Shown: positions 1-7,162 of the stretch, one piece after another
Numbering within the stretch: the stretch's first letter is position 1
Layout: each line of letters opens with the position of its first letter
DNA from: Flavobacteriales bacterium
GTDB lineage: Bacteria > Bacteroidota > Bacteroidia > UBA10329
Reading direction: 5' to 3'
Assembly: GCA_021739625.1 (NCBI GenBank)
Contig: JAIPBJ010000035.1
Span: 1-32,009, forward strand
Length of the DNA: 32,009 nt
Notes under the pieces: model-generated
Databases searched by the model: none
What the model saw: only the letters and a program-made list of their open reading frames with translations
Told to the model about the DNA's origin: nothing
Position numbers and translations under genes: made by a program

Positions 1-1009
1 CGAGCAGGTATCTGCCACCACCCCGTTCGAACAGGGTGATCGGGAATGCGGCCATCACAGTGCCGAGCGCCAAGAGCAGGAGATCCACGTTGGCCGCCTT
101 GGGACTCCTCCAGATGACAAGCAAGAGGAGCACCGACATGAGCGCTACGAACACCATGCAGGCGATCCTTAGACCAGTGGGCACCGCCACTTCATACTCA
201 TAGAGGAAAAAACCCGTGAAATAGGACCAGAAACCGGCAATGAAGCGATGGAAGAGGTTGCAGACATGCACCGAACCCATTCCGGTGGGCATCCAGAGAT
301 CGGGATTGAGATAGGCCGGCAGCCGCAAGAGCACCAAGGCCATAAGGCCAAGACCGAACACCGGCAGTATGTCCCTGCGCGACATGGCCAGAAGACGCTG
401 CGTCAACAAGGGGAACACCACAAGGACGAAGAACACCTGCGACACCGCGATCACCGCCACGCTGAGACCCACCGCCAGCCAGTGCCTCCGCTGCCAGACC
501 GGATACAGCAACAGATGCTCGATGATGAAGCAGACCGCCACAAAGGCGGTGATGTAGCCACCTCGGAGCATGGTTCCCCAAACGGTCCATGGGGGGAACA
601 TCGCCAGTACGAGTGCAAAAAGAAGGTAGCCGGACCACGGGAGACCCTTTGAGCGCAGAACGCGCATCAGGCGCTGAATGCCCAACGAGAACAGGAGCAT
701 TCCGCCCAGTTTGAGGCTGGCCACCCCGCTGCCCAGAAAGACGGTGAACAATGCAGCGGCAAGTGTCTCGAACAGCGAGAACCCGTACTGCTGGCCATAG
801 AAATAGAATGGTGACCCGTTCAAGGACAGCAGGTCGCGGGCCATGATGCCGATGATGGCCTCATCGCCATCAAAGAACACGTGGTCGCCAAGCAGATAGG
901 GCAGACGGGCAAGCATGACCAGAAGGAAGGCCACCGGCCATTCGACAAGGAATGGGAGACCCTTGGGCGGGGGGGCCTCACCGGTCTTTCGGGATGGGGA
1001 TCTGTGCAT
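1..1009 (-). CDS. GT-C-like membrane glycosyltransferase, C-terminus beyond window
   Basis: Reading the minus strand from an ATG at 1009 gives an open frame of 336 codons with no stop before base 1, so the C-terminus is missing. After a short basic, proline-rich N-terminus (residues 1-20) a first membrane helix (about 24-41) is followed by a loop with an acidic DGDE motif (residues 48-51) and the pattern YGQQYG (71-76). Several further hydrophobic helices follow. An acidic motif in the first extracytoplasmic loop, then a YGQ-like segment, is the usual arrangement in GT-C transferases of the GT39/PMT and ArnT kind, which use polyprenyl-phosphate sugars as donors. Only 9 bases separate it from the upstream gene, so the two are probably co-transcribed. 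The family call is an inference from topology and motif; donor and acceptor are unknown. Confidence 0.6.
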   Translation of the reverse strand, partial: MHRSPSRKTGEAPPPKGLPFLVEWPVAFLLVMLARLPYLLGDHVFFDGDEAIIGIMARDLLSLNGSPFYFYGQQYGFSLFETLAAALFTVFLGSGVASLKLGGMLLFSLGIQRLMRVLRSKGLPWSGYLLFALVLAMFPPWTVWGTMLRGGYITAFVAVCFIIEHLLLYPVWQRRHWLAVGLSVAVIAVSQVFFVLVVFPLLTQRLLAMSRRDILPVFGLGLMALVLLRLPAYLNPDLWMPTGMGSVHVCNLFHRFIAGFWSYFTGFFLYEYEVAVPTGLRIACMVFVALMSVLLLLVIWRSPKAANVDLLLLALGTVMAAFPITLFERGGGRYLL

Positions 1010-1018
1010 CGGCCGCGC

Positions 1019-2008
1019 CTAAAGCAGTTGCACCACATAGTGCAGCTCGATCCCATTGGCATTGACGGCCGTCAGATGGCGATGCGCGGCATGGTCGCTG
1101 ATGCCGAAACGGGACACGCTGATGACGGCAGCGGCCGCATCGGCCATCACCTCCACCGGGGTGCTGTCGGTGCCACTCGGGGTGGTGGCAAGGTGGAAGC
1201 GCACGGGCGTGCCAGCAGGCGCCCCGTCCTCAGACCTCACCCTGATGCGCAGCCCGTCATCGGCCATGAAGGTGTGTGTGAGCACCGCTTCGGTCTCTCC
1301 CGGGCTCAGGGTTCCTGTGTAGCGCACCTGATCGCTCTGGCGCAGCACATTGAGGTCGAAGAACGGGGCGATGGCCTTGGGCGTACTGGCCAGCTTGTCG
1401 ATAAGGAACCCGAGGTTGCGATACTGCTCGGTCATCACCGCCCTGCGGGCCTGCTCCACCTCAAGGCTCTTCGATCGCGTGTGGCCCCGGGCCCCCATCT
1501 GCGAAGCGAGGGCGGTGGCGAGCTGCGTGGCAAAGGCATCCACGGTCGCATGCACAGTGGTCAGGGCCGGGTGGTCGGCCAGGGCCTTGGCCAGGGTCTC
1601 CACGGCTGCGATCCGCGACACCCTGTCGCCATGGTGAAAGGGTTTGCGCGCATTGGGAAAGAGCATCTGGTGGCCCGGAGAGCCTTTCGCATAGCCGGCC
1701 ACCGATCTAATGTTGGCGTCCCATGTGTCCAACGCTGCGTTCAGCAGCCCCATCATCTGCTTGATATCAACGGTGCGCCCCTGTTGCAGGCCGCTCGCGG
1801 TGCTCCATTGCGCGTAGTGCTGCGAATAGGCCGCATGGAAGGGGCTGTAGCGATCGCAGAGCATGGCCCAGTCCGGGTCCGATGGGTCAGCGGTCATCCG
1901 CCCCTGCAGCACCGAATGATGGTAACTGCTCAGTTGGAACGCCTTCTTGTAGCTGCCTTCGGTCTCATTGAGCAGCTGATTGCTCAGGTAATGCCAGTCC
2001 TTTTCCAT
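1019..2008 (-). CDS. Unknown soluble protein of about 329 residues
   Basis: I do not recognise this family. The ATG at 2008 (MEKDWHYLSN) is preferred over upstream in-frame codons because a Bacteroidota-like -7 box (2014-2021) lies just before it. No signal peptide or membrane segment is visible. Residues 1-215 look alpha-helical, rich in H, A and Q, with an IDKLASTP-type segment near 203-210. Residues 235-329 look like a beta-rich, Ig-like or carboxypeptidase-regulatory-like domain (TGTLSPGETEAVLTH, then PAGTPVRFHLATT). Only 9 bases separate its stop from the GT-C-like gene, suggesting an operon. A longer plus-strand frame covers the same DNA but has the Arg/Gly/His-rich composition of an antisense shadow. 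Confidence 0.6.
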   Translation of the reverse strand: MEKDWHYLSNQLLNETEGSYKKAFQLSSYHHSVLQGRMTADPSDPDWAMLCDRYSPFHAAYSQHYAQWSTASGLQQGRTVDIKQMMGLLNAALDTWDANIRSVAGYAKGSPGHQMLFPNARKPFHHGDRVSRIAAVETLAKALADHPALTTVHATVDAFATQLATALASQMGARGHTRSKSLEVEQARRAVMTEQYRNLGFLIDKLASTPKAIAPFFDLNVLRQSDQVRYTGTLSPGETEAVLTHTFMADDGLRIRVRSEDGAPAGTPVRFHLATTPSGTDSTPVEVMADAAAAVISVSRFGISDHAAHRHLTAVNANGIELHYVVQLL

Positions 2009-2013
2009 GGGTT

Positions 2014-2021
2014 CAAATGTA
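2014..2021 (-). promoter_or_regulatory. Putative -7 box TACATTTG for the 1019-2008 gene
   Basis: On the minus strand TACATTTG fits the Bacteroidota -7 consensus TAnnTTTG and lies 5 bases before the ATG at 2008. If it is used, the transcript would be nearly leaderless. A small hairpin (2025-2029 pairing with 2037-2041) carries AGGAGGA in its loop a little further upstream. No clear -33 element is seen. Confidence 0.35.
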
Positions 2022-2105
2022 TTTGGCACTCCTCCTGTGCCGAAATGCAAGCATTGCGCGTGCTTTGCTGCGGCAAGGGATTACGGGACGTGACAAAATT
2101 ATTGT

Positions 2106-2541
2106 TTTCATGCAATCCGCTGCAACGGAATGCATGTAACCTAATGGTTTCATTCAATCCCCTACAGGGGAACGTATCCAATCTAATGGTTTCATTCAAT
2201 CCCTTACAACGGAACGCATCCAACCTGATGGTTTCATTCAATCCCCTACAGGGTAACACATCTAACCTGATGGCTTCATTCAATTCCTTACAGGTGAACA
2301 TATATAACCTAATGGTTTCATTCAATTCCTTACAGGGGAACATATATAACCCAATGGTTTCATTCAATCCCTTACAACGGAATGCATGGAAACAACTGCT
2401 TCGTTGCAATCCGGGGTGACGGAGTGCGTCAGCGAGGCTGCTCCGCTGCAATCCGAGTCAGCGCAATGGAGAGATGCAACTGCTTCGTTGCGAGCTGCTG
2501 CGACAGCGCACGGCAGCGAGGCTGCTCCGTTGGCATCCCTT
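2106..2541. repeat. 42-bp tandem repeat array with 84-bp higher-order repeat
   Basis: Copies of a 42-bp unit start at 2106, 2148, 2190, 2232, 2274, 2316 and 2358. They are recognised by TTTCATTCAATCC at the start and a CTAATGG-like end. Subtypes partly alternate: one has a CCCCTACAGGGG palindrome (2159-2170), another CTTACAACGGAA. From 2400 the sequence changes but keeps the register: CAACTGCTTCGTTGC occurs at 2393 and 2477, and CAGCGAGGCTGCTCCG at 2430 and 2514, both exactly 84 bases apart, that is two units. The array sits between the unknown gene at 1019-2008 and the toxin-antitoxin pair. Because 42 is a multiple of three, both strands give 14-residue peptide repeats, but neither frame looks like a real protein. 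Confidence 0.9.
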
Positions 2542-2774
2542 GCCATCTGCACCGGCCGATCGCCCTCCTCGGTGGTCATGGTGGCGGTCGCGGCCCGGGC
2601 AGATGATGCTGTGGAATGCCGTGCAGCCCCGGCCTACTTGTCCGCATGGAGCGTCCATGACCGGGAGTTGCCCACCTTCGCCTAACTTTGTGATTGACAA
2701 TCAAAGACCATGATCTTCGGAGCCATCATCATGGATCCTTCAACGACCCCAAGGTGCTCCATGCGAGAAACGGT
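2542..2774. other. Intergenic stretch with no recognised feature
   Basis: Between the repeat array and the promoter of the toxin-antitoxin pair there are only short, unconvincing frames. I see no RNA gene, no strong hairpin and no transposon end here. Confidence 0.6.
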
Positions 2775-2782
2775 TAATTTTG
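2775..2782 (+). promoter_or_regulatory. Putative -7 box TAATTTTG of the toxin-antitoxin operon
   Basis: TAATTTTG matches TAnnTTTG and lies 10 bases before the antitoxin ATG at 2793, the usual short spacing in Bacteroidota. No convincing -33 element is visible, and no operator palindrome was recognised around it. Confidence 0.45.
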
Positions 2783-2792
2783 TTCCGATCAC

Positions 2793-2990
2793 ATGCCCAT
2801 GAAGACGCACACGCTCGAACTCAAAAGCAAAGACCCGTTCGTGGTGCTGCCATTGAAGCAGTACGAGTCGTTGTTGGAGCACATAGAGGAGCTGGAGGAC
2901 AGGGCCGCACTCCTCACCCGAAAGAGCGAGGAGGATGTGCCATGGGAAGATTTCGAGAAGAAGTTCAAGAAGAAATTCGGCAGCAGGTGA
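2793..2990 (+). CDS. Antitoxin of a RelBE/ParDE-type module
   Basis: A 65-residue acidic protein. The pattern VVLPLKQYESLLEHIEELED (residues 17-36) resembles the N-terminal region of Phd/YefM/RelB-like antitoxins, and a charged C-terminal tail rich in E and K (residues 44-65) is typical of the segment that wraps the toxin. It would neutralise the downstream toxin and, by analogy with the family, repress its own promoter. The start may be ATG 2793 or the in-frame ATG 2799. Its stop overlaps the toxin start by four bases (GTGA, 2987-2990), implying translational coupling. The exact antitoxin family is not certain from sequence alone. Confidence 0.7.
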   Translation: MPMKTHTLELKSKDPFVVLPLKQYESLLEHIEELEDRAALLTRKSEEDVPWEDFEKKFKKKFGSR

Positions 2991-3244
2991 GCTACACGCT
3001 CGTTCTCAAGCGCAGTGCCGAGAAGGAACTCCTCGCACTACCAAAGATACAGGCCTTCAAGGTGAAGGCTGCCATCGAGGGTCTGGCCGACAACCCGCGG
3101 CCAAAGGGCTGCAAGAAGATGGCAGGTGCCGAGGACGACTACCGCATCAGGGTCGGCAACTACCGCGTGGTCTATTCTGTCAGTGATGCAGAGGTGACCG
3201 TATGGGTCATCAAGGTCGGGCATCGGAAAGATGTCTATCGTTGA
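2987..3244 (+). CDS. RelE/ParE-superfamily toxin
   Basis: An 85-residue basic protein starting at a GTG that overlaps the antitoxin stop. Diagnostic features are the N-terminal YTLVLKRSAEKELLALP (residues 3-19), the middle PRPKGCKKMAG segment (about 40-50), and the C-terminal DDYRIRVGNYRVVYSV block followed by VTVWVIKVGHRKDVYR. These are hallmarks of RelE/YafQ-like ribosome-dependent mRNA interferases: the central R-x-R and the final H-R-x-x-x-Y-R correspond to the usual functional residues. In-frame sequence upstream of GTG 2987 runs antisense-like through the antitoxin gene and was not included. It ends 42 bases before the convergent lipoprotein gene, with a hairpin in between. Confidence 0.85.
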   Translation: MSYTLVLKRSAEKELLALPKIQAFKVKAAIEGLADNPRPKGCKKMAGAEDDYRIRVGNYRVVYSVSDAEVTVWVIKVGHRKDVYR

Positions 3245-3257
3245 CAGCTTTCCGCTC

Positions 3258-3275
3258 AGAGTGGAATGCCACTCT
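3258..3275. terminator. Hairpin between convergent genes
   Basis: AGAGTGG, loop AATG, then CCACTCT: a perfect 7-bp stem with a 4-base loop. It lies between the toxin stop and the end of the convergent lipoprotein gene. There is no strong T-run on either side, so a bidirectional terminator role is inferred from position and symmetry. Confidence 0.5.
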
Positions 3276-3286
3276 TGAACAGAGGT

Positions 3287-4639
3287 TCACTCCTCCGTAA
3301 ACTCCATCACCTGCAAGTAAATCCCCGTTCTGCCCAACTGCCCATGCAGCCAATTTCGGTATGCACGCTGGGGCGGTGAGGTGTAGTTGGCGATGAGGAA
3401 CCGGTCGCGGTTCAAGCGGATGATGCTGGGGAATGCCGTGTCGCCCGCGCCCGGCAGGTCCATCACATGCACCACTTTCCGCTTGTGGCGGTCGATGCGG
3501 TAGAGCGCGGTGGTCTTGGGGCTGAGGGAGAAACCCACCCAGTTCACGATGCGCTGCCACGCCATGCTGCGCTTGCGCGAGGCGCGACCAAAGGGGTGGT
3601 CGCCCAGCTGGTAGCGGGCAATGAGGTACAGCTCGTCCCCGTGGCGGAACATCCGGGGCGACATGTAGCAGTTCGGGTCCGAGATTTCTGGAAACTGCCA
3701 CTGGCCGAGGCTGTCGGCAGGGGCGAACACCACGTGCGAGCCGAAGCCCGTGGCATCACCGTCCTCATTGCGGGTCACGGCCCAGAGGTTGCCCTCGCGG
3801 TCGAACTCGAAGGCCGACTCGCTCACCCCGCCCTGATACACGCGGCCGCTGTCGCCCAGGGCCGTCCAGTTGATGCCGTCCGTGCTGTGCTTCAGGTGCA
3901 GGTTCACCTTCACATCGCCCCGCACCTGATAGTGCGAACCGCTGTAGCCCGTCATCCAAAGCCTGCCGTTGCGCGGCTTCATCTCCCAGTGCACCTCGCC
4001 CTTGTCCAGCACGTTCTGCGGGCCTTGCCAAGTGCCGCTGCCGTCCGTGGTGTAGAGACTGATGTGGTCGGGCGTGAATGACGTCATGCTGCTGCCTGCC
4101 GCGAAACAGTAGAAGTGCAGCCGCCCGTCCACGGGGATGAGATACGGCTCGCGGAAGTCGCGCCCGAGGAAGAACTCCATCTCCTTGCGCCATTCGCGCC
4201 CATCGGCCGTGGAGATGATGTACATGCCCGTCTTCTTACTGGCGAAATGGGTAGGCCCCGTGCGGAATGCCACATAGAGCCTCTTTCTGAAGATGCTGAT
4301 GCTGACGTTGTTGTTCGATGTCTGCGGATGCACACCCTCTGGCAGCCGCACGGAGGGGATGAGCCACAGCGGCTCGCTCAGCGTGGGGGTACACTTCTTC
4401 CCCGAGGGAAAATCCTTGTCAAAATAGGCAGGGTCGTCAGGCGCGAAGTCGAGCAGTGGGAGGTAGTGCGCCAGCATGTCCTCCACGGGGTGGGATGGCG
4501 GACGGGTGGTGGCATCCCACGGGGCACGACAGGAGGCGAATGTGAGTGTGGCCAACAGCATCAGCAGAACACTCTTCGTCCCGAAAGACCCGTCCTCCGC
4601 CTCAGGCAGAAGGGGAACTGTACGACCTTGAAACCTCAT
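3287..4639 (-). CDS. Sialidase-like (BNR propeller) lipoprotein
   Basis: A 450-residue protein with a lipoprotein signal: the hydrophobic stretch SVLLMLLATLTFASC ends in Cys37, fitting a lipobox. The n-region is long (22 residues), so the true start could be later. The mature part has repeated Asp-box-like patterns, for example STADGREW, YTTDGSGTW and STDGINW, separated by beta-rich segments (SISIFRKRLYVAFR, RLHFYCFAAGS, MSPRMFRHGDELYLIAR). This suggests a sialidase/glycosidase-like beta-propeller anchored to the cell envelope. Substrate and activity cannot be read off; the Arg triad of true sialidases was not established. It is a single gene, convergent to the toxin-antitoxin pair, and may act on environmental or host glycans. 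Confidence 0.6.
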   Translation of the reverse strand: MRFQGRTVPLLPEAEDGSFGTKSVLLMLLATLTFASCRAPWDATTRPPSHPVEDMLAHYLPLLDFAPDDPAYFDKDFPSGKKCTPTLSEPLWLIPSVRLPEGVHPQTSNNNVSISIFRKRLYVAFRTGPTHFASKKTGMYIISTADGREWRKEMEFFLGRDFREPYLIPVDGRLHFYCFAAGSSMTSFTPDHISLYTTDGSGTWQGPQNVLDKGEVHWEMKPRNGRLWMTGYSGSHYQVRGDVKVNLHLKHSTDGINWTALGDSGRVYQGGVSESAFEFDREGNLWAVTRNEDGDATGFGSHVVFAPADSLGQWQFPEISDPNCYMSPRMFRHGDELYLIARYQLGDHPFGRASRKRSMAWQRIVNWVGFSLSPKTTALYRIDRHKRKVVHVMDLPGAGDTAFPSIIRLNRDRFLIANYTSPPQRAYRNWLHGQLGRTGIYLQVMEFTEE

Positions 4640-4724
4640 CAGCTGATCATCACTTCTCCGGTCCCGTCAGTCATAATGGACATCACCGATAATGCCCGAA
4701 AGATAGGGATGGCCATGCAGCATT

Positions 4725-4745
4725 GGGGCGATGCGGCATCGCCCC
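4725..4745. terminator. Perfect hairpin downstream of the 29-codon ORF
   Basis: GGGGCGATG, loop CGG, CATCGCCCC form a 9-bp perfect GC-rich stem. It starts four bases after the stop of the small minus-strand ORF at 4750-4839. No T-run follows, so it may be a terminator, an RNA-stabilising hairpin or a small palindromic repeat. Confidence 0.5.
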
Positions 4746-4749
4746 GCTC

Positions 4750-4839
4750 CTACCGCTGTTTCAGGCTTTGGAATATCAGCACATTGAAGACCGCCAGGCC
4801 GATTATCATTACGATGTCGGGAAGGAGGGGAATTTCCAT
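4750..4839 (-). CDS. 29-residue membrane peptide or CPA2 antiporter fragment
   Basis: The minus strand encodes 29 residues: one hydrophobic helix flanked by MEIPLLPD and SLKQR, then TAG. The pattern (IPLL.DIV.I.GLA...LIF..LKQ) strongly resembles the first membrane helix of CPA2/KefB-type cation:proton antiporters, whose N-termini often read LPLL.D..I..G...LIF..LKQP. Here the frame stops exactly where the family continues. An upstream CATCTTTG box (4855-4862) and a downstream hairpin suggest it is a self-contained unit. It could be a relic of a deleted antiporter gene or a genuine small membrane protein. No remaining antiporter sequence is seen nearby. Confidence 0.4.
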   Translation of the reverse strand: MEIPLLPDIVMIIGLAVFNVLIFQSLKQR

Positions 4840-4854
4840 GTCGGGCCTGATCTG

Positions 4855-4862
4855 CAAAGATG
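4855..4862 (-). promoter_or_regulatory. Possible -7 box CATCTTTG for the 29-codon ORF
   Basis: On the minus strand CATCTTTG differs from TAnnTTTG only at the first base and lies 15 bases before the ATG at 4839. The assignment is tentative. Confidence 0.3.
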
Positions 4863-4901
4863 GTCTGTCGAAAATGGGCTACCCGTGCTTCGTTGACCGC
4901 C

Positions 4902-4909
4902 TACCTTTG
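4902..4909 (+). promoter_or_regulatory. Putative -7 box TACCTTTG for the aroBAC operon
   Basis: TACCTTTG is a perfect match to TAnnTTTG. It ends only two bases before the ATG at 4912. If it is the active promoter, transcription would begin at or after that ATG, and translation would have to start at TTG 4918 or GTG 4930, or the mRNA would be leaderless. No clear -33 element was found. Confidence 0.45.
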
Positions 4910-4911
4910 AC

Positions 4912-5919
4912 ATGCTATTGAGAACGCCCGTGACCACTGTCAGCTATTGCGAAGTACCCATCTATTTGGGCGAAGCCTTCGTCAAGGTTTGGGAAAAGGT
5001 TCCACCACGCACCATCATCATCACCGATGAGCATGTGAAAGCCCTTTGGGGCCATCTCTTTGAGGACAGGCCATGCATCGTATTGCCTCCAGGCGAGGAA
5101 GCGAAGTCTCTGGAGACTGTCGGCCAAGTGGTGGAGGAACTCGTGGAACTGGGGGCCGACCGGGGCAGTTTTCTGTTGGGCGTGGGCGGTGGTGTGGTCT
5201 GCGACCTCACGGGTTTCATCGCATCGGTGTTCATGCGTGGCATCCCGTTCGCATTCGCACCAACAACCCTGTTGGCACAGGTGGATGCGGCCATCGGGGG
5301 CAAGAATGCCGTGAACACAGATCACTACAAGAACATGATCGGCCTGTTCAATCAGCCACAGTTCATTCTGAGCGACCCGCAATTCCTGAGCACGCTGCCC
5401 GACCACGAGTTCAGCAATGGACTTGCCGAGTGCATCAAGCATGCCTGCATAGTTGACGAAGCGTATTTCTCTTGGATGGAGCAGCACTTGGACAGTCTCC
5501 ATCAGACCGACACGGTGCTGTTGGAAAAGCTCATCATCGCATCTGTAAGGATCAAGTGTGCCATTGTGGATGAAGACCCCTTGGAGCAAGGCACGCGCAA
5601 ACTGCTGAACTACGGCCACACCTTTGGGCATGTTTTGGAGAAACAGCACGGATGGTCCCATGGAAAGGCGATCAGTGTGGGGATGAATCTCGTGAACCAG
5701 ATGGCGGTTGACAGAGGGATGTTGAACCCCGATGACCGGCTCCGTATCTCCGAACTTCTGATGCGGGCGGGGCTTCCGGGCGACACTGGAGGAATTCACT
5801 GCACCGACCTGTTCCAAGCAGTGCGCAGCGACAAGAAGAAAGAGGACGGGCATATTGCGTTCGTCCTGCTCAAAGGAATCGGAAGGGCAGAGATTGTAAG
5901 GGTCGCCTTGGATGATTGA
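4912..5919 (+). CDS. aroB: 3-dehydroquinate synthase
   Basis: Converts DAHP to 3-dehydroquinate, the second step of the shikimate pathway, in the cytoplasm using NAD and a divalent metal. The 335-residue protein has the nucleotide-binding GGGVVCD (92-98), GFIASVFMRG (101-110), PTTLLAQVDAAIGGKNAVN (117-135), and the metal ligands Glu173 (LAECIKH), His236 (NYGHTFGH) and His250 (WSHGKA). Length is near the lower end for the family. The start is uncertain because a promoter-like box lies two bases before ATG 4912; TTG 4918 and GTG 4930 are in-frame alternatives, all upstream of the conserved core. Its stop overlaps aroA by 8 bases. The operon context with aroA and aroC argues against a secondary-metabolic DHQS homologue such as 2-deoxy-scyllo-inosose synthase. 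Confidence 0.95.
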   Translation: MLLRTPVTTVSYCEVPIYLGEAFVKVWEKVPPRTIIITDEHVKALWGHLFEDRPCIVLPPGEEAKSLETVGQVVEELVELGADRGSFLLGVGGGVVCDLTGFIASVFMRGIPFAFAPTTLLAQVDAAIGGKNAVNTDHYKNMIGLFNQPQFILSDPQFLSTLPDHEFSNGLAECIKHACIVDEAYFSWMEQHLDSLHQTDTVLLEKLIIASVRIKCAIVDEDPLEQGTRKLLNYGHTFGHVLEKQHGWSHGKAISVGMNLVNQMAVDRGMLNPDDRLRISELLMRAGLPGDTGGIHCTDLFQAVRSDKKKEDGHIAFVLLKGIGRAEIVRVALDD

Positions 5920-7162
5920 GACCGTAACCCCATCGCGGTTGTCTGGAACGGTGGTCGCTCCACCGTCAAAGAGCCACATGCAGCGGTCGGTGGCCATTGC
6001 CGCCTTGGCCGATGGGGAAAGCCGCATCAGCGGTTATGCACCAAGTGCCGATGTGGATGCGGCCATCTCGGTGGTGCGCGAACTCGGAGCAACGCTTACC
6101 GTCCATGATTCCGAGATCATCATCACCAAAGGAATTTCGCTTGACCAAGCCACTTCAATCCATTGCGGTGAGTCGGGATTGGCCGCAAGGATGTTCAGTG
6201 CCATCGCTGCGCTGTCTCCGAAACAGATTACCATAACAGGAGAAGGTTCGCTTTTGAGAAGGCCATTTGGAATGGTGCATGAGGCACTGTCGCAACTGGG
6301 CAAAACGGTCATCTTGACGGATGGGAGACTGCCCATGGATATCTCTGGGACGATGCTGCCATCGGAGATCTGCATTGATGGGTCTGAGAGTTCGCAACTG
6401 CTCACAGGCCTGCTCATTGCCCTGCCGATGTTGGATGGGAGAAGCATCATCCATGTGGACGGGCTGCAAAGCAGTCCATACGTACAGATGACCATCGACA
6501 CCTTGGAGCAGTTCGGGGTCCAGATTCAGAATGAGGGGTTCAAGAAGTTCATTGTCGAAGGAAATCAACGGCCAAGGCCGACCTCACTGACAGTTGAGGG
6601 CGATTGGAGCGGAGCAGCATTTCTGCTGGTGGGCGGTGCGATCGCGGGCGAGGTGACCGTCACGGGGCTGAACCCCGGATCATCGCAGGCCGACCGCGCC
6701 ATCCTCGATGTGCTTCAAATGGTCGGTGCGACTGTGAACGTTCAGAACAGTCAGGTAACCGTGAAACGCGACCGGCTGTTGCCGTTCTTCTTTGATGCCA
6801 CTGACTGCCCCGACCTGTTCCCACCACTTGCCGCCCTGGCCGCCTATTGCGATGGGAAGTGCATCATTGCTGGAACCCATCGTCTGGGCCACAAGGAAAG
6901 TGACCGTGCGGCCACCATCACTTCCGTCCTTCACGGGCTTGGGATTGCGGTGAGTTCGGAGGACAATGCGATGCACATCATGGGCGGGCAGGTGAGTGGA
7001 GGAACCATCTCATCACACAACGATCACCGCATCGCCATGATGGCCGCCACCATGGGCTGTATGGCCTCGGGAGCGGTCAACATCACCGAAGCCGGGGCCA
7101 TCAACAAATCCTACCCTGATTTCTTTCGTGATATAGCATCTTTGACGGACAGAATCAGATGA
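5912..7162 (+). CDS. aroA: 3-phosphoshikimate 1-carboxyvinyltransferase (EPSP synthase)
   Basis: Transfers the enolpyruvyl group of PEP to shikimate 3-phosphate, the sixth step of the pathway. The 416-residue frame has PPSKSHMQR near the N-terminus (Lys20 and Arg25 bind substrate), GESGLAARMF (PEP-binding loop region), SSQLLTGLL, the catalytic-Asp segment DCPDLFPPLAALA, RLGHKESDRA, HNDHRIAMM and the final KSYPDFF. All are standard EPSP synthase signatures. GESGLAARMF replaces the usual G-x-SGT-x-x-R with Leu-Ala. The protein starts inside the end of aroB and its stop overlaps the aroC ATG (ATGA), so the three genes form one translationally coupled operon. Confidence 0.95.
   Translation: MIETVTPSRLSGTVVAPPSKSHMQRSVAIAALADGESRISGYAPSADVDAAISVVRELGATLTVHDSEIIITKGISLDQATSIHCGESGLAARMFSAIAALSPKQITITGEGSLLRRPFGMVHEALSQLGKTVILTDGRLPMDISGTMLPSEICIDGSESSQLLTGLLIALPMLDGRSIIHVDGLQSSPYVQMTIDTLEQFGVQIQNEGFKKFIVEGNQRPRPTSLTVEGDWSGAAFLLVGGAIAGEVTVTGLNPGSSQADRAILDVLQMVGATVNVQNSQVTVKRDRLLPFFFDATDCPDLFPPLAALAAYCDGKCIIAGTHRLGHKESDRAATITSVLHGLGIAVSSEDNAMHIMGGQVSGGTISSHNDHRIAMMAATMGCMASGAVNITEAGAINKSYPDFFRDIASLTDRIR

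Noticed and set aside
881-2419. Long plus-strand frame of about 512 codons
   Set aside because: Opposite to the unknown minus-strand gene and the repeat; the composition is Arg/Gly/His-rich and domain-free, as in antisense shadows.
1984-2451. Minus-strand protein with 14-residue repeats (GLNETIRLD-like) across the array
   Set aside because: It arises because 42 is a multiple of three, ends inside the next gene's start, and has no promoter or family-like features.
2106-2541. CRISPR array
   Set aside because: All positions within the 42-bp unit are related; there are no unique spacers between conserved repeats, and no cas genes are nearby.
2780-3244. A longer toxin start at 2780
   Set aside because: The extra N-terminal region is read in another frame through the antitoxin gene and is not RelE-like; GTG 2987 gives a standard-length toxin.
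3467-4921. Two plus-strand frames opposite the lipoprotein gene
   Set aside because: The minus-strand protein has a lipobox and Asp-box repeats; the plus frames are low-complexity shadows.
4912-5919. 2-deoxy-scyllo-inosose synthase or another aminoglycoside DHQS homologue, suggested by the radical SAM and carbamoyltransferase genes further on
   Set aside because: Tight overlap with aroA and aroC and the standard DHQS motifs point to primary shikimate metabolism.
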